From JAFGED01 sp964551295 (lineage in GTDB: Bacteria; Chloroflexota; Anaerolineae; B4-G1), in assembly GCA_964551295.1 (NCBI GenBank), contig CAZKDJ010000078.1, positions 1 through 17,386 of the forward strand: DNA of 17,386 bases. The letters are read 5' to 3'. The notes under the pieces were generated by a model. The model did not search any database. It worked only from the letters and a program-made list of their open reading frames with translations, and was not told the DNA's origin. Numbering within the stretch: position 1 is the stretch's first letter; every line of letters starts with the position of its first letter. Below, in pieces: positions 7,717 to 13,439 of this stretch. Position numbers and translations under genes: made by a program.

Positions 7717-7864
7717 CTCAGTAGATCCAAATTCTTGGTGTGCACATGTGCGTGTTGATGAAAATCACCTGCGAAACCGTCATTCTGAGCGTAGCGAAGA
7801 ATCTCCGCCCTGCATTGGGAGACTCCTCGCTCCGCTCGGAGTGACGAAAATTGGATCTACTGAG
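7717..7864. repeat. MITE-like element with nested inverted repeats
   Basis: The outer ends CTCAGTAGATCCAA (7717-7730) and TTGGATCTACTGAG (7851-7864) are perfect 14-base inverted repeats, 148 bases end to end. Nested inside is an imperfect inverted repeat, GTCATTCTGAGCGTAGCGAA.. (from 7779) against ..TTCGCTCCGCTCGGAGTGAC-like sequence ending at 7845, belonging to the CATTCTGAGCG-AGCGAAGAATC repeat type that recurs in many environmental genomes. No target-site duplication is evident and there is no transposase, so it would be non-autonomous. Confidence 0.6.
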
Positions 7865-7888
7865 TCTGCTCATGATGTCGTGGAAATC

Positions 7889-7916
7889 GCGGAGCGCCCT
7901 CGAACAGGGCCTCCGC
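7889..7916. repeat. Strong isolated hairpin
   Basis: GCGGAG (7889-7894) pairs with CTCCGC (7911-7916) and, after one bulged C, GCCCT (7896-7900) pairs with AGGGC (7906-7910) over a five-base loop. No T-run follows on either strand, so it is not a typical terminator. It may be part of the leader of a minus-strand transcript from 8206-8235. Confidence 0.4.
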
Positions 7917-8065
7917 TCTGCCAAAGGGCACTATCCAATTAGGGACAGAGATAGTGACGAAAGGATTTTGTTGTCGACCAGCTGGGTAGCAGTTTTAGAG
8001 GGAATAAAATCTTGAACGTGACGTCAAAGGCGATCACAAGGTTTTTCATAGCTCCCCCGAGCGAA

Positions 8066-8079
8066 TGTGAGCGCTCACA
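8066..8079. promoter_or_regulatory. LacI-family operator (perfect palindrome)
   Basis: TGTGAGCGCTCACA is a perfect 14-base palindrome identical to the core of the idealised symmetric lac operator. Its centre is 65 bases from the next operator. Flanks do not match cloning-vector sequence, so contamination is unlikely. Confidence 0.6.
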
Positions 8080-8130
8080 GATTTCCCTTGCTTGAGCGAT
8101 ATTCGAGCTTCTTAAAGTAAGATTGAGGCG

Positions 8131-8144
8131 TGAAAACGCTTGCA
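8131..8144. promoter_or_regulatory. LacI-family operator
   Basis: TGAAAACGCTTGCA matches the LacI/CcpA-type pattern TGnAAnCGnTTnCA at every defined position. It lies about 60 bases downstream of the predicted minus-strand transcription start. Confidence 0.6.
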
Positions 8145-8185
8145 AACAGGGAATTGACACAGCTTTTAAGCACTAGAACGCGCCT

Positions 8186-8199
8186 TGTGAACGCTTGCA
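8186..8199. promoter_or_regulatory. LacI-family operator at the +1 region of the minus-strand promoter
   Basis: TGTGAACGCTTGCA matches the pattern TGnAAnCGnTTnCA with one mismatch. It sits six bases downstream of the minus-strand -10 box (8206-8211), where a bound repressor would block initiation. Its centre is 55 bases from the operator at 8131 and 56 from that at 8242, nearly equal spacing. Confidence 0.65.
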
Positions 8200-8205
8200 G
8201 GAATA

Positions 8206-8235
8206 ATTGTACCATGCCGCAGGTGCTTTTGTCAA
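8206..8235 (-). promoter_or_regulatory. Sigma70-type promoter within the operator array, facing the xylanase
   Basis: On the minus strand TTGACA (8235-8230) and TACAAT (8211-8206) are separated by 18 bases. An operator overlaps the start region and another lies just upstream of -35. The first credible minus-strand gene downstream is the xylanase, about 720 bases away. Confidence 0.65.
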
Positions 8236-8241
8236 GGATTT

Positions 8242-8255
8242 TGTGAACGTTTGCG
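8242..8255. promoter_or_regulatory. LacI-family operator upstream of the -35 box
   Basis: TGTGAACGTTTGCG shares its left half with the operator at 8186. It overlaps the perfect 12-base palindrome GTTTGCGCAAAC (8249-8260). Position suggests an auxiliary site, possibly for looping with the downstream operators. Confidence 0.5.
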
Positions 8256-8294
8256 CAAACTTGGCTAGATGGTGTCCAAGGTCATCATATCCGT

Positions 8295-8322
8295 TTGCCC
8301 AAATTAGGGTCAGGCGTATAAT
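8295..8322 (+). promoter_or_regulatory. Sigma70-type promoter of rlmI
   Basis: TTGCCC (8295-8300) and a perfect TATAAT (8317-8322) with a 16-base spacer, about 50 bases before the rlmI start. The leader would be roughly 40 nt. Confidence 0.6.
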
Positions 8323-8370
8323 ACGGAGGGTGAGGGATGAACTATCGGTGCCTTGAGGGGGAAAGACGTT

Positions 8371-9561
8371 TTGGAATCCGCTGTGATACTCGAGCGCAAC
8401 CGTGCCAGGCCGGTAAACCAGCGCCATCCGTGGATCTATTCCGGGGCGGTCGCTCGCGTGGCGGGCGATCCGGCGGATGGTGACATCGTCGAGGTGCGCG
8501 ACACAGGCAACAATTGGCTGGCACGCGGATACATCAACCGGCGGTCGCAGATCGCGGTGCGATTGTTGACCTGGCGGCAGGATGAGCGGGTGGACGTGGA
8601 TTTCTGGCGGCGGCGACTGGAGCGAGCGATAGCCGCTCGCCAAGCCCTCGCCGACGATCCGATGACCGACGCCTATCGCCTGGTGCACGCCGAGTCCGAT
8701 TACCTGCCGGGGTTGATCGTGGATCGCTACGGCGACTGGCTGGCGGTGCAGTTCCTCACGCTGGGTGTTGAGCGGTGGAAAGATGAGTTGGTTCGTTTGC
8801 TGGTTGGTTTGTTGGATGGTGTACAGGGTGTGTACGAACGCTCTGACGTCGACGTGCGGGAGAAGGAAGGGCTGGCGCAGCACACGGGGTTGCTGTGGGG
8901 CGAAGAGCCGCCGCAGGAAATCGAGATCGTCGAGAACGGTCGGCACTTTCTGGTGGACGTGCGGCAGGGCCACAAGACCGGTTTCTACCTCGACCAGCGC
9001 GAGAACCGGGCGCGGCTTCCCGCTTTCTGCGCCGGGGCCGAGGTGTTGGACGCTTTCTCCTACGTCGGCGGATTCAGCGTCTACGCGGCGGCGGGCGGGG
9101 CGAAGGGGGTGACGCTGGTCGATGAGTCGGCACCGGCGCTGGAGCGAGCGCAACGCAATTTCGCCCTTAATGGGTTCAGGAGTGTGGACGTCGAATACGT
9201 CGAGGGTAACGTGTTCAGCGTCCTGCGCGGCTATCGCACCCAGGAGCGCCGGTTCGACGTCGTGGTGCTCGATCCGCCCAAGTTTGCCCACAGCGGGCGC
9301 GAGGTCAAGCGGGCGGCGCGGGCGTACAAGGACGTCAATCTGCTGGCGTTCCAACTCCTCAGGCCGGGCGGGGCGCTGTTCACTTTCTCCTGCTCCGGCG
9401 CGGTGTCCGCTGATCTGTTCCAAAAGATCGTCTTTGGCGCGGCGCTGGATGCGGGACGGGACGCGCAGATCGTCGGCCATCTGGCGCAGGGGGCCGATCA
9501 TCCCGTGGCGCTGACCTTTCCCGAGGGAGCGTACCTCAAAGGATTGATCTGTCGGGTTTAG
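8371..9561 (+). CDS. rlmI: 23S rRNA (cytosine-C5)-methyltransferase, RlmI family
   Basis: A 396-residue protein with an N-terminal PUA domain (about 1-80; RHPWIYSGAV is typical for the family start), a middle EEHD-like region with GHKTGFYLDQRENR, and a C-terminal Rossmann methyltransferase domain with VLDAFSYVGGFSVYA (SAM binding), LDPPKF (residues ~300-304) and FSCSG (Cys341). In this family the enzyme methylates a cytosine of 23S rRNA (C1962 in E. coli) using SAM. Start choice: no in-frame ATG exists; TTG 8371 has GAGGGGGA about eight bases upstream, while TTG 8353 would add six residues with a poorly spaced site and GTG 8383 is also possible. A CPBP protease gene follows after 30 bases. 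The exact target base is inferred from family only. Confidence 0.9.
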   Translation: MESAVILERNRARPVNQRHPWIYSGAVARVAGDPADGDIVEVRDTGNNWLARGYINRRSQIAVRLLTWRQDERVDVDFWRRRLERAIAARQALADDPMTDAYRLVHAESDYLPGLIVDRYGDWLAVQFLTLGVERWKDELVRLLVGLLDGVQGVYERSDVDVREKEGLAQHTGLLWGEEPPQEIEIVENGRHFLVDVRQGHKTGFYLDQRENRARLPAFCAGAEVLDAFSYVGGFSVYAAAGGAKGVTLVDESAPALERAQRNFALNGFRSVDVEYVEGNVFSVLRGYRTQERRFDVVVLDPPKFAHSGREVKRAARAYKDVNLLAFQLLRPGGALFTFSCSGAVSADLFQKIVFGAALDAGRDAQIVGHLAQGADHPVALTFPEGAYLKGLICRV

Positions 9562-9591
9562 TGAATCCAGTACTCTGGGGGAGGTTTCAAA

Positions 9592-10575
9592 GTGATATTG
9601 AGTCTGTTGGCGTACGTGCCTTTTCTGGTGATCGCGTTGGTCGCACAATGGAGCGAGCGCCAGCGCGTGATGTGCTGGGTGACCTTTGGTCTCATTTTGT
9701 TGTTCGATGCGTTGGTGGCGTTGGGCGGGCTGTTTGCGCTGCTGCTCGGCCTGACCCCTCGATTTCAACGCCTGCTCGTCGCAGCTCAGCCGGGCCTGAC
9801 GGCGGCGGCCTGGAATTTGTTCGGACTGATCTTGCTCGGCACGGCGTTGCTTGCCCCTGTATTGCTGCTGCCCGTGGTGCGGCGCTTGTTGGCCCGTCTT
9901 ATCCCGATCGACGCGAATTCAAACGTCCATGCCACAGCACTGGCGTTGGCCGTTTTGGTAATGGGGCTCAATCTGTCCCAAGTGCCGCTGATTGGTGGTT
10001 GGGATGCCCTCGCAGCCAGCGCCGCTCGGATTCCCTTCCTGACTCTGCTGATTTCGAATTTGCCCATTGGACTGTTTCCTTTCCTCGGCGTTGGGCTGTT
10101 CATCCGCCGCACGCCGCGCGAGACGGTGACGCGCTTGGGGTTGGAGCGGCTCACATGGCGACAGGTTGGTTTGACGGTGTTGCTGGCAGCAGCCATCTTG
10201 ACGTTTTACTATGGGGTGGATTGGATTTGGCGCACCGTGCACCTGGAGAGTTACGAGATGATGGAGGCGTTGGGCGAGGTGCTGTATGGCGGGGCATCGG
10301 GCCTGTGGAAAGCTCTTTTGGTCAGCCTCGTCGCCGGTGTGACCGAGGAGCTTTTCTTCCGTGGTGCGGTGCAGCCGCGCTTTGGCCTTTTGCTCACCGC
10401 GGTGTTCTTTACCGCCGCGCATGTGCAATACGGTTTGACCTTGGCGGCGGTGGAGGTTTTCGGCGGCGCCTTGGTGCTCGGCTGGCTGCGTCGGCGCACG
10501 AACACGACAGCCTGCATCCTGCTGCACGTACTTTACGATGTCAGCGCGTTATTGATCTTCCCGTTGCTTCCATAG
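9592..10575 (+). CDS. CPBP family intramembrane metalloprotease
   Basis: A 327-residue, very hydrophobic protein with about eight membrane segments. The C-terminal part carries the CPBP (CaaX protease and bacteriocin-processing, 'Abi') motifs: EELFFRG (Glu252, Glu253, Arg257), FTAAH (His277) and a third conserved LLHVLYD (His312). These are the expected catalytic and metal-site residues of a Rce1-like glutamate protease of the inner membrane. Substrates are not predictable. GTG 9592 is chosen because GGGGGAGG lies seven bases upstream. It follows rlmI after 30 bases and is probably co-transcribed with it; its stop is only 16 bases from the convergent GH4 gene, leaving no room for a separate terminator. 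There is no bacteriocin or immunity gene nearby, so a bacteriocin role is not supported. Confidence 0.88.
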   Translation: MILSLLAYVPFLVIALVAQWSERQRVMCWVTFGLILLFDALVALGGLFALLLGLTPRFQRLLVAAQPGLTAAAWNLFGLILLGTALLAPVLLLPVVRRLLARLIPIDANSNVHATALALAVLVMGLNLSQVPLIGGWDALAASAARIPFLTLLISNLPIGLFPFLGVGLFIRRTPRETVTRLGLERLTWRQVGLTVLLAAAILTFYYGVDWIWRTVHLESYEMMEALGEVLYGGASGLWKALLVSLVAGVTEELFFRGAVQPRFGLLLTAVFFTAAHVQYGLTLAAVEVFGGALVLGWLRRRTNTTACILLHVLYDVSALLIFPLLP

Positions 10576-10591
10576 GCGACCGTCGATCTGC

Positions 10592-11884
10592 TCAGCCCCA
10601 AAACTGGGGCAGGTATCTGCGGTTCGTCTCCAGCAAGTCGTCCAAGACTGTCTGCACCTTGTCGGCAGATGGTCCGAGGGGATGGGCCAGCAGCGCTTCG
10701 TAGGCCGCTTTGCGGTCACCGTGGACGGCGGCCTCCACGGTCAGGATCTCGTAGCTTTTGACGTGGGCCAGGAGGCCAAAACAGACGGGCGGCAGTGGCT
10801 TGGCGGGGATCGGGTTGATGCCGTCGGCGCCCACGCGGCATGACATCTCCAGCACCCAGTCCGCCGGCCAGCCGGGGACGGCACCCTGGTGCACGACGTT
10901 GACGACGTGGTTTTCCCCCAGATCGTTGTAGTGGGCGTTGAGGAGCTGGGTGGCGACGGTGGAATAGTAGGCCCCGCCGCGCTTCATCAGATCCCCCGGC
11001 GGCTCCGTTCGGTTCGGCTCGGCATACTCCCGGAGCAGCGTGTCCTCGATCTCCATCACCTCCTCCGCCCGCGAGGGCGGCCACTTTTCCTGGGCGGCCA
11101 GCTTTTTGTCGGTGTAATAGTAGTATTCCAAATAGTAGTTGGGGATCATCCCTAGAGTCTCGATCGTGGCGACGTCCCACTCTGGCTCTGATGCCTGCTT
11201 GAGCTGGTCGAGAAAGCCGGCAAGGACCATCGGCCAGATGTCTTCTCCGTCCACCGTGAACCCATAGTGCCAGGAGAGGTGGTTCAGGCCCAGCGTCTTT
11301 AGCTCAGCGCGGTGCGGCTTGATCTTATGTCCCCACCTCTCCAGTCCTTCCAGGATCATCATCTTGGCGTTGAGAGCCGCGTTGCACACGCCCACCGCCG
11401 GGACGTCAGACGCATAGCGGCTGACGGCTTCGGTGACCAGGCCGGCGGGGTTGGCAAAGTTGACCAGCAGCGCTCCCGGGGCCAGTTCGCGCATGTCTTT
11501 GGCGACGCCCAGGATCACGGGGATGGTGCGCAGTCCCTTGGCCATGCCGCCCACGCCCGTGGTCTCTTGGCCGATCAGGCCATGCCGCCGGCCCAGGTAT
11601 TCATCCTCCCGCCGGGCGGCCATGCCGCCAACGCGCAGTTGGGTGATGACGTAGTGGGCGTCGCGGATGGCCTCGCGCTGGTTCGTGCTCAGATGCACCG
11701 CAAAGGTAGAGCCTTGGCTCCTCACCATGCGTTGCGCGAACCCGCCTACAATTTCCAGCCGCTCTGGCGAGATGTCCATCAGCCACAGCTCGTCCAGTGG
11801 GAAGGCATCTGTACGGGCCAGGAATCCGTCGATCAGCTCGGGGGTATAGCTGGAGCCTCCGCCGATGACGGTCACTTTTAGCAT
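10592..11884 (-). CDS. GH4 family 6-phospho-beta-glucosidase-like enzyme
   Basis: A 430-residue protein. The N-terminus VTVIGGGSSYTPELIDGF is the NAD-binding Rossmann signature of glycoside hydrolase family 4, followed by GLIGQETTGVGGMAKGLRTI, NFANPAGLVTEAV, the metal-site cysteine in VGVCNAA, GLNHLSW and KRGGAYYSTVA. These match the 6-phospho-beta-glucosidase branch (LicH/CelF/BglT type) better than the alpha-glucosidase or alpha-galacturonidase branches. GH4 enzymes act in the cytoplasm and need NAD+ and a divalent metal such as Mn2+. The residues after the metal cysteine are Asn-Ala-Ala rather than the usual Asn-Val-Pro. ATG 11884 is chosen because AGGAGG lies five bases upstream; the frame is open further upstream but without support. 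A LacI-type operator overlaps its promoter start. No PTS genes are visible in this window, so the phosphorylated substrate is an inference. Confidence 0.9.
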   Translation of the reverse strand: MLKVTVIGGGSSYTPELIDGFLARTDAFPLDELWLMDISPERLEIVGGFAQRMVRSQGSTFAVHLSTNQREAIRDAHYVITQLRVGGMAARREDEYLGRRHGLIGQETTGVGGMAKGLRTIPVILGVAKDMRELAPGALLVNFANPAGLVTEAVSRYASDVPAVGVCNAALNAKMMILEGLERWGHKIKPHRAELKTLGLNHLSWHYGFTVDGEDIWPMVLAGFLDQLKQASEPEWDVATIETLGMIPNYYLEYYYYTDKKLAAQEKWPPSRAEEVMEIEDTLLREYAEPNRTEPPGDLMKRGGAYYSTVATQLLNAHYNDLGENHVVNVVHQGAVPGWPADWVLEMSCRVGADGINPIPAKPLPPVCFGLLAHVKSYEILTVEAAVHGDRKAAYEALLAHPLGPSADKVQTVLDDLLETNRRYLPQFWG

Positions 11885-11897
11885 GTCGACCTCCTTG

Positions 11898-11959
11898 AAC
11901 CAAGTTTTGGTTAGCGCGCACATCCGTTGGGCTATGCGGGACAAGATGCCATCTTGTCC
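11898..11959 (-). other. Hairpins in the GH4 leader
   Basis: GGACAAGAT (11939-11947) and ATCTTGTCC (11951-11959) form a perfect 9-bp stem with a GCC loop. Closer to the gene AACCAA and TTGGTT (11898-11912) form a 6-bp stem right before the ribosome-binding site. Both lie in the ~135-nt leader predicted from the promoter at 12027-12055. Confidence 0.45.
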
Positions 11960-12013
11960 ATTTATCCCAGAGCCTATGCGCGCCAACAAGTTTTGTCTAT
12001 GCTCAAGGGCCTT

Positions 12014-12027
12014 TGCAAGCGTTTACG
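12014..12027. promoter_or_regulatory. LacI-family operator at the GH4 promoter
   Basis: TGCAAGCGTTTACG matches TGnAAnCGnTTnCA at all but the last position and abuts the -10 box of the GH4 promoter, so it covers the start site. It is the same operator type as those at 8131-8255. Confidence 0.65.
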
Positions 12028-12055
12028 TTATACGGTGAGAGGGAGCTTTTGTCAA
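12027..12055 (-). promoter_or_regulatory. Sigma70-type promoter of the GH4 gene
   Basis: On the minus strand a perfect TTGACA (12055-12050), a 17-base spacer and TATAAC (12032-12027). Predicted start near 12020, inside the operator. Repression by a LacI-family protein is the simplest reading. Confidence 0.75.
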
Positions 12056-12068
12056 GGCGGCGCTTCAA

Positions 12069-12099
12069 GCCCTGCTTCAAAAATCACTTGAAGCAGGGC
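12069..12099 (-). terminator. Hairpin downstream of the ABC permease gene
   Basis: GCCCTGCTTCAA (12069-12080) and TTGAAGCAGGGC (12088-12099) form a perfect 12-bp stem with a seven-base loop. It lies between the permease stop (12141) and the GH4 promoter and would insulate them. There is no long T-run after it on the minus strand, so termination strength is uncertain. Confidence 0.55.
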
Positions 12100-12140
12100 C
12101 GAAGGAGGCTTATAGACCGTTGAGGGAGAGATGAGATTGT

Positions 12141-12872
12141 TCAGTATGTATCTTTGCGCAGGGCTCGCGTTGCCAGCGTCAGGAACAGTGCCAGGAACAG
12201 GCTCAACGCCCCGAGATCGGCCAAAAGCATCACAGGATTGAGTGATCCCAGCACCGACTGGCGTATTGCGTCGACGGCGTAGGTGAGCGGCGTCAGGTAG
12301 GCTATGGGGCGCAGGAAACCGGCCATAGCCTCCAGCGGCACGAACACGCCAGAGACGAAAAGCATGGGTAGGCGTATCAGGTTCATTGGCACCATGGCGT
12401 TGGGTATTTCCTGGGCACGAGCAGCGAAAGGGATGCCAAAGGCGGAGAACGTGAGAGCGGATAACACCACGCTCAATGCCAAGAGTAGCGAGTTGGCGAT
12501 TCCCATCCCCAGCAGGGTCACTCCGATGAGCAACGGCACTAACGACATCGTCAGGCCAAAGACGAAACCACTCAGTGTCTTGCCCAAGATGATGGCAAAG
12601 GGCGAGATGGGGGCGCTCAACAGCCTCTCCAGGGTTTTGGTTTTGCGCTCCAGTGGCAGCACCGATGGTCCAATGGATCCTGCGGCGAAAAATGAGGTGA
12701 TAGCCGTCAGGCCAGGGATGAGCATGGCCGGCTCGATAGAGCGTCCCATGGTAAAGGCCAGATAGGTGAATCCAGGGAAGAAAAAGCCCATCATGATCAC
12801 TGGCGGCTTTAGGTAATATCTCCCAATGTCCTTTTTTGCGATGCAAATAGCTCCCAAAAGCTCTTTGATCAT
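12141..12872 (-). CDS. ABC-2 type transporter permease (no ATPase nearby)
   Basis: A 243-residue protein with about six membrane helices in the ABC-2 permease pattern: an N-terminal amphipathic KKDIGRYYLKPP segment, the conserved ERKTKTLERLLSAPISPFAIILGKTLSG stretch after the second helix, and a C-terminal helix ending in basic residues. Such permeases export drugs, polysaccharides or other substrates together with an ATP-binding subunit, but no ABC ATPase gene is present in this window. It lies 36 bases after arsR on the same strand. The ATG at 12872 has no ribosome-binding site and is overlapped by a copy of the arsR operator (12871-12890), so it may be read from a leaderless transcript or by coupling. 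Substrate unknown; control by the adjacent ArsR protein is likely. Confidence 0.85.
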   Translation of the reverse strand: MIKELLGAICIAKKDIGRYYLKPPVIMMGFFFPGFTYLAFTMGRSIEPAMLIPGLTAITSFFAAGSIGPSVLPLERKTKTLERLLSAPISPFAIILGKTLSGFVFGLTMSLVPLLIGVTLLGMGIANSLLLALSVVLSALTFSAFGIPFAARAQEIPNAMVPMNLIRLPMLFVSGVFVPLEAMAGFLRPIAYLTPLTYAVDAIRQSVLGSLNPVMLLADLGALSLFLALFLTLATRALRKDTY

Positions 12873-12890
12873 ATTAGTATAAACTAATAT
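12871..12890. promoter_or_regulatory. ArsR-type operator at the permease start codon
   Basis: ATATTAGT (12871-12878), four bases, ACTAATAT (12883-12890): an 8-bp perfect dyad that overlaps the permease start codon. The core TATTAGT-n4-ACTAATA is identical in both arms to the site upstream of arsR. Confidence 0.7.
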
Positions 12891-12908
12891 ATATGAACAA
12901 AAAAAGAG

Positions 12909-13238
12909 CTAACCCATAGCAAAACCCTCGCCCAGCGTTTCTTGGAGAGCGGATTTGTACTTTTCCAATCCGTCCTGGTCTAGCGAGTAGTGTACGAAGG
13001 TGCCACGCCGTTCTCCTTGGACGAGGCCGGCCTGCCGCAGCACGCGCAGGTGCTGCGAGACGGCCGATTGGGTGACGCCCAGCCTGTGAGCCAGGGCATT
13101 GACGCACAGGAACTTTTGCCCGTTGCACTTGCCCTGGCACACATCCGGCGATTGGTCGCTCAACAGCTTGACCAATCGCAACCGGGTGGGATCGGATAGG
13201 GCTTTGAATATCTCGGCTACTTTTTCTATTTCGTCCAT
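12909..13238 (-). CDS. ArsR/SmtB family transcriptional repressor, cysteine-rich
   Basis: A 109-residue winged-helix protein. FKALSDPTRLRLVKLL is the ArsR family helix near the N-terminus, VNALAHRLGVTQSAVSQHLRVLRQAGLV the helix-turn-helix, and GERRGTFVHYSL the beta wing. Three cysteines lie just before the recognition helices: Cys34 and Cys38 in CQGKC and Cys45 in FLCVNAL, the last aligned with the classic ELCVCDL metal-box position but with only one of its two cysteines. This suggests a metal, metalloid or thiol-reactive ligand, but with an arrangement unlike canonical ArsR. Start ATG 13238 has no ribosome-binding site; the predicted transcript begins only ~26 bases upstream. An operator covers +1 to +18, so autorepression is likely. 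It is divergent from the calcium ATPase and upstream of the permease. Confidence 0.9.
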   Translation of the reverse strand: MDEIEKVAEIFKALSDPTRLRLVKLLSDQSPDVCQGKCNGQKFLCVNALAHRLGVTQSAVSQHLRVLRQAGLVQGERRGTFVHYSLDQDGLEKYKSALQETLGEGFAMG

Positions 13239-13245
13239 CTGTTTA

Positions 13246-13263
13246 TATTAGTACTTACTAATA
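13246..13263. promoter_or_regulatory. ArsR-type operator at the arsR transcription start
   Basis: TATTAGT (13246-13252), ACTT, ACTAATA (13257-13263): a 7-bp perfect dyad of the kind bound by ArsR/SmtB proteins, located just downstream of the arsR -10 box. Confidence 0.75.
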
Positions 13264-13270
13264 CGTTGAA

Positions 13271-13299
13271 ATCATATCATGACTTTTGTGGTGTGTCAA
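13271..13299 (-). promoter_or_regulatory. Sigma70-type promoter of arsR
   Basis: On the minus strand a perfect TTGACA (13299-13294), 17-base spacer and TATGAT (13276-13271). The predicted start near 13264 falls at the edge of the operator. Confidence 0.75.
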
Positions 13300-13329
13300 G
13301 AGGAATTCTGCCCGATTTTTGGCGTCATC

Positions 13330-13358
13330 TTGACAAACGGCAGCTTCACGATTATAAT
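13330..13358 (+). promoter_or_regulatory. Consensus promoter of the P-type ATPase gene
   Basis: TTGACA (13330-13335), 17 bases, TATAAT (13353-13358): a perfect sigma70 consensus. The -10 box is the centre of the 12-base palindrome CGATTATAATCG (13349-13360), which could be a regulator site. Confidence 0.75.
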
Positions 13359-13383
13359 CGCCCGGACTTTCAGGCTCGCCAGC

Positions 13384-13413
13384 TTGACGCTTAATAGTAA
13401 ATGGCGATATAAC
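13384..13413 (+). promoter_or_regulatory. Second, downstream promoter of the P-type ATPase gene
   Basis: TTGACG (13384-13389), 18 bases, TATAAC (13408-13413). It would start transcription about 20 bases before the start codon, leaving a short leader that still includes AGGAGA. Confidence 0.45.
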
Positions 13414-13439
13414 AATACCACAAGAGGAGAAAGCAAGGC

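Larger units (their letters stand above)
7480..8370. other. Gene-free regulatory stretch of about 890 bases
   Basis: I find no credible gene here on either strand; the short open frames have no ribosome-binding site, no homology I recognise and no good length. The part next to the xylanase (7480-7700) holds only a 12-base palindrome. The middle (7717-7916) holds a MITE-like nested inverted repeat and a separate strong hairpin. The distal part (8066-8322) holds four LacI-type operators, a minus-strand promoter and the plus-strand rlmI promoter. It may be the scar of a lost gene or a long regulatory leader for the xylanase. Confidence 0.6.

Noticed and set aside
8066..8079. Cloning-vector lac operator contamination
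   Set aside because: The palindrome equals the symmetric lac operator core, but the flanks match neither vector nor the natural lac operator, and similar operators occur nearby and at 12014.
7939..8160. A 73-codon open frame on the minus strand downstream of the LacI-regulated promoter
   Set aside because: It contains two of the operators within its coding part, has no ribosome-binding site and no family resemblance. An internal ATG at 8050 would give only 36 residues. Kept out, although it remains the only frame directly behind that promoter.
8173..9768. A 531-codon open frame on the minus strand
   Set aside because: It is antisense to rlmI, has the same biased composition, and spans the operator array and rlmI promoter.
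9561..10703. A 380-codon open frame on the plus strand
   Set aside because: It overlaps the CPBP protease in another frame and lacks any motif; the protease has catalytic motifs and a ribosome-binding site.
12052..12846. A 264-codon open frame on the minus strand
   Set aside because: It overlaps the ABC-2 permease in another frame and runs into the downstream hairpin; the permease frame has the proper membrane pattern.
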